Positions 1 through 6,737 of a stretch of DNA of 6,747 nt are shown in pieces. The translations under genes were made by a program, and so were the position numbers. How positions within the stretch are numbered: position 1 is the first letter of the stretch; every line of letters starts with the position of its first letter. Source of the DNA: CAG-390 sp964590755 (lineage in GTDB: Bacteria > Bacillota > Clostridia > Oscillospirales > CAG-272); assembly GCA_964590755.1 (NCBI GenBank), contig CAZPYK010000081.1:1-6747 (forward strand). The letters are read 5' to 3'. A model generated the notes under the pieces. The model was not told the origin of the DNA, searched no databases, and was given only the letters and a program-made list of their open reading frames with translations.

Positions 1-76
1 TGTGGTGTCAAAGAGAAAAGTGGCTGAGGACTTTATGCATTTTTACATTTTGCATGTCTTTTGTCTACAGCCCGAA

Positions 77-117
77 ACGCCGAGGAGGGTCAAGCACCCT
101 CCTCGGCGTCGTCTTTT
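77..117. terminator. Strong 14-bp terminator-like hairpin
   Basis: Bases 77-90 (ACGCCGAGGAGGGT) and 96-109 form a perfect 14-bp GC-rich stem with a 5-nt loop (CAAGC). On the plus strand a short T-tract follows (CGTCTTTTG, 110-118). On the minus strand only TTT follows before GC-rich sequence. The plus orientation is therefore favoured, which would end a convergent gene left of the window. At 87 nt past the transglutaminase stop it may also end the operon. Confidence 0.6.
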
Positions 118-149
118 GTAAAGGCGGAGAAGCCGAAACTTTATTCAAT

Positions 150-172
150 ACGGCAAAAGCCGTTTATTTTAT
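150..172 (+). terminator. Small hairpin with T-rich tail
   Basis: ACGGC (150-154) and GCCGT (159-163) pair across an AAAA loop, followed on the plus strand by TTATTTTAT. The stem is only 5 bp and the tail is interrupted, so it is a weak intrinsic terminator at best. In the plus orientation it would block antisense transcription entering the 3' end of the operon. On the minus strand, 33 nt after the transglutaminase stop, no U-run follows. Confidence 0.3.
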
Positions 173-195
173 CAGCCGCTCCGAGCTTTGAACGA

Positions 196-3100
196 TCAGA
201 GCTTTTGATAAATATAATACAATGCCGCTCTGCGCAGACGCCCGACACGGCGCGGATAGACATTTTCGTAAAGCCTTTGCCACAGCACGGTGAGAGATGT
301 CGACACCTGCGAATCGACCCGCAAATCGGTGCCGCTTCCGCCGAATTCGGCGGCGGCGATCAGCTCAAGACAGCGTGCAAGCTCGGTCTCGGTCACCGGT
401 CCGTGCCTCATCTCGCCGGAAGCTCGGCTCTCGGTCGCGGACGATATGCGCAGCAACGCGCCGAGCTCATCGTAGATGCGCGCACAATATTCCTCTCGGA
501 ATTCGCCGTCGCGCGGCGCACAGCCGCATTCGGCAAGCATCGTTGAGATCAGGTCTCCGTAGCGGCGCAGAAGCGCTCTCTTTTCATCGCCGGAAAGTTT
601 CCGCTCGCTTTCCCTCTCGCCGCGCGTACCGAGCGACGCTATCGTCGCAAGCAGCTCGGCCCTTTCGGCTTCCTTTTTCCTCGCCGCACGGCGCAGAATA
701 AAGAATGCCGCTATCGGAACAAGCGATATGCCCGCCGCAAAGGCGACCGCGGTGCAGATCTTGATGATCAGCCTGCGGCGCTCCTCTTCCTCTTGTTGGC
801 GCAAAAGCTCGGCAATTTCTTCGTCGGTAAGCCCCGTGTAAGGATCCTCATCTTCTCCGTCGCCGTCATTGTCGTTGCCGGGGGAGACAGGTCCCACGGG
901 CAGAGAACTTTCGGAATTGTATTCGTAAACGGTGGAATAATACTCCGGCGTTGCCTCGTATTGCACCCAGCCGACACCGTCGTACCAGACCTCGACCCAG
1001 GCGTGCGCGTTATAGTCGCGCACATAGGAGAGAGATCTGCCGCCGCTTCTCACAAAGCCGCCGGCGATATAGCCCTCAACATATCGCGCGGGAATGCCCG
1101 CCTCGCGCAGCATGAGCGTCAGGGAGGAGGCGAACTGCACGCAATAGCCCTCGTGGGTTATCGAAAGGAACTTCTCCACACCGTCATAGCCCTCGGCATC
1201 CGAAAGCGTGGGGGCTATGGTGTAGGTACAGTTGTCGCAGAGCCAATCGATTATCTCCATGACAAGGCGGTGTCTCTGCTCATACACCTCGGTGTCGGTC
1301 ACAGCCTCGGTCAGTTTGTATGGCGCGGTGTCATTTTGCGTCACGCGCTCGGCGGCGCGCGAAAAGTCGCGCGGCACTATCGTTTTGATAACCTCTCCGT
1401 CATCGGTATAATCGATGCTTTCGGTGTGAGCCTCCGAAATTATCTGCTGAAGCAGGTCGGAGATGATCTTGCTGTCCGCTTTTCCGGTATATGTATTGTA
1501 AACGAAATCGGTGTAATAATCGCTTATGCGCCAGGTCGACTCAAGCTCGCTGCGCTCGGCATCGGTCATGAGCTCGTAATATCTTATGATATTCGGCAGC
1601 TCGGGGACCGACACATAAACGCCGCTGTCCTCGTAAGTCGGAGAGAGCGCTATTTGGCTATCCACAAGCTCCATGGTCTCGGTGTCATAGGTGTATGTCA
1701 CCGTGCCCTTTTCGTCGGGAAAGATTATAAGCGTCAAGTTACGGTCAGTATCGTAGATCACATCGTAAAATGACGTGCCGTCGAGATATGATACGGAATA
1801 TCCGCCGTTTTCGGTCGACAGAGTGCGGAAGACGCCCGCGTCGTCCGCAATCGAGCCGTAGCGGCGCATCGATTCGGCTTTTTCGGTCTCGTCACGTTGG
1901 ATCAGCACGCGATCGGTGTTGAATTCGACTATCGCCTTTGCCATGTTTTTGTAAAAGACGGAATTCTTCATATAGGTGACGCGTGCGATCGCGCTGTAGC
2001 CCTCGGTGTCGTTTTTGAAGCGATATCCGGTATATATACCGTCAAAGTAGTTGGTGTAGGTCAGCTCCGAAGCCTCGCCCGACTCATATGCCAGCATGGC
2101 GCGGGCGGTCTTGCCGGATGAGGTCGTTATCTGCGGATTGTAACTGCGCACGTAAAAGGACGGCATATAGACAAAATAATTTTTAAGGTCCAACCGCTTC
2201 ATGCTGACCTGCATTGTAATAAAGCCGTAGGTCGAGCTGCCGGCATATCTGCCCGCGGTAAAGTCGACATCCTTTATCGCGCTCGGGTCAACATAGGAAT
2301 AAAGCCCGCCAAGCATCGACTCGGATGGGTCAATGCTCGTGCCGAAATAGCTGCGGTAGGTCTTAAAGGTGTCGGACTCCGAGTCGGCGGTCACCCACGC
2401 GCCTGCCTCGCTGTCGTAATCGGTGGCTATCCAGCCGCGCAGATAGATCGGCGCCATGCTTGTGGGCGCGGTGACCTCCATAAGCTTTGTGCCGGTAAAG
2501 CTCAGCTGTTGCGGCTCGGTGGAGCGCGGCTCAAAGCCGTAGGATGTGCCCGCGTAGGCAAGCTCGTCAAGCAATGGGTCGTCGCCCATCAACAGAGCGG
2601 TGACATATTCGCGGTAATAATCGAGCTTTGCGTCTATCGCATCGATCAGCTTGAAGTTTTCCTCGGTGGTCAGCGTCGGGATAAAGAGCATCAGCAGTGC
2701 CGCCGCCGTCATCAGCATTCCGGCATAGCCCGCCGCGGCGGCGCGATCGGCGGAAAGCTTTCGCGCTCCGTCCTTGGCGCGGCGACGCGCGGCAATTATG
2801 TCGCGGTCGCGGCGACGCGTCTCTGCCTTGATCCTGCGCCGCTCCTCGCGGTGCGCCTTTTTCTCGGCGGCGCCGAGACGCGGCTTTCTTTCGCGGCGCG
2901 GTGCGCTCCGCTTCGGCTTCTTCGCCTTGGGAGCAAAATAATCGGAAATATCCTCATCCGCGCTCACCTCGGCGATACCGCGGCGCAGCTCATGCTTGTG
3001 CTTGCGTTCGCTGTGCTTTGCGGCGCGTTCTGCCTTCTTTTGCTTCTTCGCCGCTCTGCGATCCGCCTTTTTTTGCTCGCGCGAGGTCAGCTCGTCGGGA

Positions 3101-3990
3101 GCGACCGGCAGGGGAGCCGACTCAAAGACCACCGTTTCGGTGTCAAAATCGTCGGGATCCGGTCGGCGCTGATAAAAGCGGTCGTATACGCACATAACGA
3201 GCACACCCGAGAAGGAGGCGATCACGAGCGTCATGCCCCAGTTTGATGAGGTAAGGTTGTAAACAAATATCGGTACCAGCGTTATAACCGACACGATCGT
3301 CGGCGGAATTATGCGCGTTCGACGAATGAGAAAGGGCACATACGCCGCGGCATAAAGCACCGTAAGCAGTATCAGCGCCTCGGTGACCAGCTCATGGACG
3401 GTATATCCGCCGTAACTCTCGGGCTGCTCATACTTTATGATGGCAAGATATCCGCGCGAATAAAGATGCTTTACCACGCAGTTGATCACCGCGCGACAGA
3501 TATATTCGAGTCTGCCGCTTGCGGCGAGAAATGCCGCGCCACCCGCGGCGGCAACCGCCGTCAGCGGTATCGCCACGCGCCGCACTCGGCGCAGTGAACA
3601 GCAAACGAATGCCGCGGTGGCGACTATGGCACAAACGAGCAGCATCGGCACACCGACCCCCGCCGTTTCCTCCTTAAAGAAGCCCAGTGCATCCGTGACG
3701 AAAAAGGTCATTCCGAAGACCGCAAGGCAGAGCACCGCCGCACGCAGGATGAGCCCCCATACTCGCGACGCTCCCGCACCGTCCGCCGCCTCGGGCGGAC
3801 AGACCAACGGTCGCATGAACAGCGGCTTGAGTGCGCGCTGTTTTTTTGCTTGCTTGCGAGCTTTTTTCAATGCGCGGCGGGCTTTTTTCGCCGCGCGGCG
3901 CTCGCCGACACTCTTTTTTTGCGCCGAAGCCGTCGGGGCAGCTGTACCGCCGTCCTGCATTGCCTCGGTTTTTTTGGATTCATCGGACAT
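196..3990 (-). CDS. Large membrane transglutaminase-like protein (TgpA-type)
   Basis: This 1264-residue integral membrane protein has an extracytoplasmic transglutaminase-like domain. Predicted layout: a Lys/Arg-rich cytoplasmic tail (1-60); six membrane helices (about 78-98, 112-132, 139-158, 201-222, 227-246, 251-269); a strongly basic cytoplasmic loop (about 303-417); helix 7 (420-439); a large ectodomain (443-1073); helix 8 (1078-1099); and a cytoplasmic C-terminal tail (1100-1264) resembling DUF4129. The basic segments fall on the inner side in this topology. The ectodomain has the family's YLRGW motif near its start. The catalytic domain lies at about 905-1016, with Cys950 in GYCVQFASS and His996 in NAHAWVEV. 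Glu1012 in YEATP sits where many relatives have Asp. An acidic linker (1039-1049) precedes helix 8. An upstream in-frame ATG at 4021-4023 would add 11 residues, but the strong ribosome site before 3990 decides the start. It is much longer than TgpA or YebA (about 670-740). Family members act in envelope biology; the reaction here (crosslinking, protease or amidase) is unknown. Confidence 0.93.
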   Translation of the reverse strand: MSDESKKTEAMQDGGTAAPTASAQKKSVGERRAAKKARRALKKARKQAKKQRALKPLFMRPLVCPPEAADGAGASRVWGLILRAAVLCLAVFGMTFFVTDALGFFKEETAGVGVPMLLVCAIVATAAFVCCSLRRVRRVAIPLTAVAAAGGAAFLAASGRLEYICRAVINCVVKHLYSRGYLAIIKYEQPESYGGYTVHELVTEALILLTVLYAAAYVPFLIRRTRIIPPTIVSVITLVPIFVYNLTSSNWGMTLVIASFSGVLVMCVYDRFYQRRPDPDDFDTETVVFESAPLPVAPDELTSREQKKADRRAAKKQKKAERAAKHSERKHKHELRRGIAEVSADEDISDYFAPKAKKPKRSAPRRERKPRLGAAEKKAHREERRRIKAETRRRDRDIIAARRRAKDGARKLSADRAAAAGYAGMLMTAAALLMLFIPTLTTEENFKLIDAIDAKLDYYREYVTALLMGDDPLLDELAYAGTSYGFEPRSTEPQQLSFTGTKLMEVTAPTSMAPIYLRGWIATDYDSEAGAWVTADSESDTFKTYRSYFGTSIDPSESMLGGLYSYVDPSAIKDVDFTAGRYAGSSTYGFITMQVSMKRLDLKNYFVYMPSFYVRSYNPQITTSSGKTARAMLAYESGEASELTYTNYFDGIYTGYRFKNDTEGYSAIARVTYMKNSVFYKNMAKAIVEFNTDRVLIQRDETEKAESMRRYGSIADDAGVFRTLSTENGGYSVSYLDGTSFYDVIYDTDRNLTLIIFPDEKGTVTYTYDTETMELVDSQIALSPTYEDSGVYVSVPELPNIIRYYELMTDAERSELESTWRISDYYTDFVYNTYTGKADSKIISDLLQQIISEAHTESIDYTDDGEVIKTIVPRDFSRAAERVTQNDTAPYKLTEAVTDTEVYEQRHRLVMEIIDWLCDNCTYTIAPTLSDAEGYDGVEKFLSITHEGYCVQFASSLTLMLREAGIPARYVEGYIAGGFVRSGGRSLSYVRDYNAHAWVEVWYDGVGWVQYEATPEYYSTVYEYNSESSLPVGPVSPGNDNDGDGEDEDPYTGLTDEEIAELLRQQEEEERRRLIIKICTAVAFAAGISLVPIAAFFILRRAARKKEAERAELLATIASLGTRGERESERKLSGDEKRALLRRYGDLISTMLAECGCAPRDGEFREEYCARIYDELGALLRISSATESRASGEMRHGPVTETELARCLELIAAAEFGGSGTDLRVDSQVSTSLTVLWQRLYENVYPRRVGRLRRAALYYIYQKL

Positions 3991-5563
3991 TCTCGGCACC
4001 TCCTCCCATGTCGAGCCCCTCAACGCGGCGGGGCATCAGCTTGATGCCGCTCTCGCTCAGCTGAGCTCGGCAGCCATCTATATATTCACGGTGTGTGTCG
4101 ATATCAAGATATCTTTCCTCGGGGTCGAAAAGTATCAGCTCGGTGGTCGAATTGCCACCCGTCGCGCCGTGCATATCGCAGAATGCGGACACAGAGGCGT
4201 CGTCAAGCGCGGGAACGATATATATACTGCGCACCTCGCTGTTGTCCGGCGCCATTGCGGCAAGCCGCGACACGTCGCGATCCTTCGTGTCTCTCAGGAC
4301 CGGAGCGGTGGCAAACAGATCGAATATCAGCTCAAGATCCTCGGGCGCACCAAGCTCGTAAGCAAACGCACCGAGGCTTGCGCGGTCGTCGAACCACATG
4401 AGTCTGACCGTGTTGCCGCCGCGAAGCTCACGCAGTACCGCGGCTATGGTCAGTTCGACCACTCCGTCGGCGCAAAATTCGTTCATGTCGGCGTAGTATT
4501 CGTCAAGTGCCAAAAGGCGAGGGTCAAGCCGCTCGGCTTTCTTCTCGGTCCGAGCCGTGTCTGCGGTGACGGAAGCGCCGTCCTCGGCGGAAGCCTTCTC
4601 CGCGTCCGCTTCCGCGCTCGCGTTCTTCTCTGCCGCGGTTCCGTCGTCGGCGGAAGCCTTACCTCGGCTTTTTTTCGATCCCTTGCTCTTTTTTGTCTTC
4701 TTTTTCTTTTCTTTTTTATCCTTATCGTCCGCGAGCTCCTCGGGCTCCGTCGTATCGCGCTTTGGCGGCAGATCGGGGAAGTGCGCCGTCATATCGCAAT
4801 AGACGCAGGTCAGCTCTGTGGTGCCGGTGTTGTAATCACGCGCCATGAGCTCCTCGCTCTTTGACGAGAGGTTCCAGTGTATGCTCTTCAGCGTATCGCC
4901 GAGACGATATTCGCGCACGTCGCTGACCTCAAGCTTATCATAGCTGTTGGGCAGGCGCACCGTGCGGGCGGCGGAATCGGATGCCGTGCGGTTCTCGTCC
5001 TCTCCCATTCCCAGCCTGCGGGGCAGGACCTCGACCCTTTCGTAGCTGTCGATGTCGATGCGCAGTCTGAGCATGCGAAAAAGATCGTAAACATAAAAGC
5101 AGCTGACGCCTATGTCATAGGTCCCGCGAAAGCGGAAGCGAACGGTGTTCTTGACGGTATATGACTCGCGCGGAGCCATGGATATGCGCACGCGTCGCTC
5201 GCTGCACCTGACCGCGTCGCTCTGCGGAAGAAGCAGCATGACCTCGGTGAACGGAAACGCCACGGCGTATTCGTTTATCACTCTGAAGTTGTAGTCGTAC
5301 GGCGCGAGTTTATCCACCCTGCCGCGCTCGGATATCATGTGCACGCGCATGGCTCCGTTTGCCAACCAAAGATAGATGAGCGAGGCAATGGGCAGAAGCG
5401 TCACAAAGGTAAAGAATATGCTCGATACCGTTGAGCGCAATGCCTGTGTAAATATCAGCGCGGCGACCCACAGAGCAAGATACAGCCACGCGCGGCGTGT
5501 CGGCGCAAGTCGGAGACGCGTGCGCTCTCCGTCGTTGCGCTCCTTTTTGCGAAATAAAGCCAT
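3980..5563 (-). CDS. Membrane-anchored DUF58 protein with Lys-rich insertion
   Basis: This 527-residue protein starts with a basic cytoplasmic tail (1-24), then two predicted membrane helices (about 25-42 and 47-68), then a beta-rich region and the DUF58 signature. The signature is REYRLGDTLKSIHWNLSSKS at 217-236, followed by ELMARDYN, and it is what identifies the family. DUF58 proteins contain a vWA-like fold. Where a metal-binding DxSxS would be expected, this one reads DMTAH at 257-261, so the site looks degenerate. A low-complexity, charged insertion follows at about 268-345: Lys-rich first (14 Lys/Arg in residues 281-302), then Ala/Asp/Glu-rich. The fold then seems to resume at LDPRLLALDEYY. 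Without it the length would match usual relatives of about 400-450. The ATG lies 15 nt after the MoxR stop. The only Shine-Dalgarno candidate is AAGGA overlapping that stop, about 12 nt from the ATG, so translation may depend on coupling. It probably links MoxR to the transglutaminase at the membrane. Confidence 0.92.
   Translation of the reverse strand: MALFRKKERNDGERTRLRLAPTRRAWLYLALWVAALIFTQALRSTVSSIFFTFVTLLPIASLIYLWLANGAMRVHMISERGRVDKLAPYDYNFRVINEYAVAFPFTEVMLLLPQSDAVRCSERRVRISMAPRESYTVKNTVRFRFRGTYDIGVSCFYVYDLFRMLRLRIDIDSYERVEVLPRRLGMGEDENRTASDSAARTVRLPNSYDKLEVSDVREYRLGDTLKSIHWNLSSKSEELMARDYNTGTTELTCVYCDMTAHFPDLPPKRDTTEPEELADDKDKKEKKKKTKKSKGSKKSRGKASADDGTAAEKNASAEADAEKASAEDGASVTADTARTEKKAERLDPRLLALDEYYADMNEFCADGVVELTIAAVLRELRGGNTVRLMWFDDRASLGAFAYELGAPEDLELIFDLFATAPVLRDTKDRDVSRLAAMAPDNSEVRSIYIVPALDDASVSAFCDMHGATGGNSTTELILFDPEERYLDIDTHREYIDGCRAQLSESGIKLMPRRVEGLDMGGGAENVR
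3997..4004 (-). promoter_or_regulatory. Shine-Dalgarno of the transglutaminase gene, inside the DUF58 gene
   Basis: The minus strand reads AGGAGGTG six bases before the ATG at 3990, matching eight of nine bases of the anti-Shine-Dalgarno complement. It settles the start at MSDESKK rather than the in-frame ATG at 4023, which lacks a comparable site. The motif lies in the last codons of the DUF58 gene, where it encodes part of the GGG run in its C terminus. DUF58 stops at 3980, giving an 11-nt overlap (ATGTCCGATGA) suited to translational coupling. Confidence 0.88.
4580..4660. repeat. In-frame direct repeat in the DUF58 insertion
   Basis: The 18-bp words at 4580-4597 and 4643-4660 differ at one base and are 63 bp apart. 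They encode KASAEDG (from residue 323) and KASADDG (from residue 302). The 21-codon spacing keeps the frame. This suggests that the low-complexity insertion grew by slippage or local duplication. Confidence 0.6.
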
Positions 5564-5578
5564 ATCGGACGCCCGTCC

Positions 5579-6565
5579 TTAATGCTTGCCTTTATAAGGT
5601 ACGGGTGTGGTGCGCAGTATCTCGCCGAGTATGTCGTCGGCGGAAAGTCCGCGCAGCTTCGCATCCTGTCTGAGCATCAGTCGATGCGCCACGGCATAGC
5701 GGAAGAGCGCCGCGATATCCTCGGGCAGGACATATCCGCGCCCGCGTATCATCGCATACGCTTGCGACAGACGCATCAGTGCCACCGACGCGCGGGGGCT
5801 GGCGCCCAGCGCGAGAGATGCATGGCGGCGGGTCGCCGCGATAAGCGTGACTATGTAGCGATACAGCTCATCGTCCACCTCGACAGACGCCGCCGCGCGG
5901 CGAAGCTCGCGTACATCCTCGATGCCGACGACTCCCGCGACACGATCGAGCGGATTTTCCCCGCGGCGCGCGCGCAGAATGTTGAGCTCATCCTCTTGAG
6001 AGGGATAGCCCATGTTGATCTTCAGCGCAAAGCGGTCAAGCTGCGCCTCGGGCAGCGGATACGTACCGACATATCCCGTGGGGTTTTGCGTGGCTATGAC
6101 CATAAAGGGATCCGGCACGGCGTAGGTGACACCGTCGACGGTGACGCGCGCCTCCTCCATCGCCTCAAGCAGAGCCGATTGCGTTTTGGGCGAGGCGCGA
6201 TTTATCTCGTCAGCAAGCAAAAGGTTGCACATTACCAAGCCCTGACGGAATTCGAATTCCTCGCGCTGGCGGTTGTATACGTTAAATCCGGTGATGTCGG
6301 ATGCCATGACGTCGGGGGTAAACTGAGCACGACGAAAATCCAGACCCGTTGCCTTCGCCATCGCGGCGGCAAGGGTGGTCTTTCCGGTTCCGGGAACATC
6401 CTCGATGAGTACATGCGCTCCCGAAAGCATTGCCGTCATAAGCATGACGATCTCGGTGCGCTTGCCCACCACCACCTTTTCCACCTCGGAAATGACCGCG
6501 TTGATCTTCTCGCGGCAGGCGGCGACCTGTTCGGCGTTCAGTGCTTGCTCTTTTTCTGTGTTCAT
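5579..6565 (-). CDS. MoxR-family AAA+ ATPase
   Basis: This 328-residue protein is a cytoplasmic MoxR-type AAA+ ATPase, full length for the family. Seen directly: Walker A DVPGTGKTT at residues 56-64, Walker B LLLADEINRAS at 115-125, sensor 1 IATQNP at 157-162, the arginine-finger-type LDRF at 176-179, and a sensor 2 region GASPRAS around Arg258. The C-terminal lid helices end at TTPVPYKGKH. The start is supported by a purine-rich ribosome site (AGGAAAGGG, 6574-6582) about 8 nt before the ATG. From family knowledge, MoxR proteins form hexameric rings and act as chaperones that mature or activate partner proteins, often vWA-domain ones. Here the partner is inferred to be the DUF58 protein that starts 15 nt after its stop. 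It is the first gene of the operon, behind a clear promoter. All catalytic motifs are intact. The family call is secure; the client is inferred. Confidence 0.96.
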   Translation of the reverse strand: MNTEKEQALNAEQVAACREKINAVISEVEKVVVGKRTEIVMLMTAMLSGAHVLIEDVPGTGKTTLAAAMAKATGLDFRRAQFTPDVMASDITGFNVYNRQREEFEFRQGLVMCNLLLADEINRASPKTQSALLEAMEEARVTVDGVTYAVPDPFMVIATQNPTGYVGTYPLPEAQLDRFALKINMGYPSQEDELNILRARRGENPLDRVAGVVGIEDVRELRRAAASVEVDDELYRYIVTLIAATRRHASLALGASPRASVALMRLSQAYAMIRGRGYVLPEDIAALFRYAVAHRLMLRQDAKLRGLSADDILGEILRTTPVPYKGKH

Positions 6566-6593
6566 GTTTGTGTCCCTTTCCTTTTCACGGGAT

Positions 6594-6627
6594 ATCCGCC
6601 GCGCGGGCGCTCGCCGCTCGGGCGGAT
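6594..6627 (-). other. GC-rich hairpin in the operon leader
   Basis: ATCCGCC (6594-6600) and GGCGGAT (6621-6627) form a perfect 7-bp stem around a 20-nt GC-rich loop that can itself pair in part. It would lie in the 5' untranslated leader, ending about 28 nt before the MoxR ATG and just upstream of its ribosome site. No U-run follows, so it is not an intrinsic terminator. It may stabilise the leader or affect translation. It does not resemble any riboswitch I know. Confidence 0.5.
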
Positions 6628-6665
6628 CATCCGAATATTTCGAATATATTTATATTATACAAAAT

Positions 6666-6694
6666 ATTATAGCATATTATATAGAATTCCGCAA
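6666..6694 (-). promoter_or_regulatory. Operon promoter with extended -10
   Basis: On the minus strand, TTGCGG (6694-6689) is followed by exactly 17 bp and then TATAAT (6671-6666). The bases TGC directly before the hexamer complete an extended -10 (TGnTATAAT). The -10 is perfect and the -35 matches TTGACA in three of six positions, as is common for extended -10 promoters of the housekeeping sigma factor. Transcription should start near 6659, leaving a leader of about 94 nt before the MoxR ATG. A second TATAAT at 6659-6654 has no matching -35 and is weaker. The -35 lies in one arm of the inverted repeat at 6685-6737. Confidence 0.75.
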
Positions 6695-6737
6695 GATGCG
6701 CACCGCCTTTTTCGGCAGTTTTTTATCTTGCGGAATT
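6685..6737. repeat. Perfect 13-bp inverted repeat over the -35 region
   Basis: Plus-strand AATTCCGCAAGAT (6685-6697) is the exact reverse complement of ATCTTGCGGAATT (6725-6737), with 27 bp between them. The left arm contains the operon's -35 element. The right arm carries the same TTGCGG on the plus strand at 6728-6733, pointing away from the operon. The spacer contains GCCTTTTTCGGC, a short dyad. It could be a pair of operator half-sites, the back-to-back -35 regions of divergent promoters, or a hairpin ending a neighbouring transcript. The sequence is certain; the role is not. Confidence 0.8.

Noticed and set aside
1..27. Short plus-strand frame ending in TGA at 25-27, as if the tail of a convergent gene
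   Set aside because: Eight codons (CGVKEKSG) are not enough to support a gene, although a convergent gene would fit the hairpin orientation.
61..546. Plus-strand open frame beginning TTG at 61
   Set aside because: It runs through the terminator hairpin and then antisense to the transglutaminase 3' end. It has no ribosome site or recognisable protein.
843..876. Acidic DNDGDGEDED stretch (residues about 1039-1049) as an EF-hand or dockerin-like calcium loop
   Set aside because: Spacing of the first Asp residues fits, but the expected acidic residue at loop position 12 is Tyr and no flanking helices are evident. A flexible acidic linker before helix 8 is the simpler reading.
2778..2819. 12-bp direct repeat CGCGGCGACGCG (2778-2789 and 2808-2819) as a regulatory or mobile element
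   Set aside because: It is in frame, 10 codons apart, and encodes Arg runs in the basic loop, so it is explained by coding low complexity.
4021..4023. Upstream in-frame ATG as the transglutaminase start
   Set aside because: It lies deep in the DUF58 gene without a good ribosome site, while the ATG at 3990 has a near-perfect one at ideal spacing.
3482..4864. 460-codon open frame on the plus strand, and a 326-codon one at 793-1773
   Set aside because: Both lie antisense to well-identified genes. Their translations have no recognisable domains, and long antisense frames are expected in GC-rich coding DNA.
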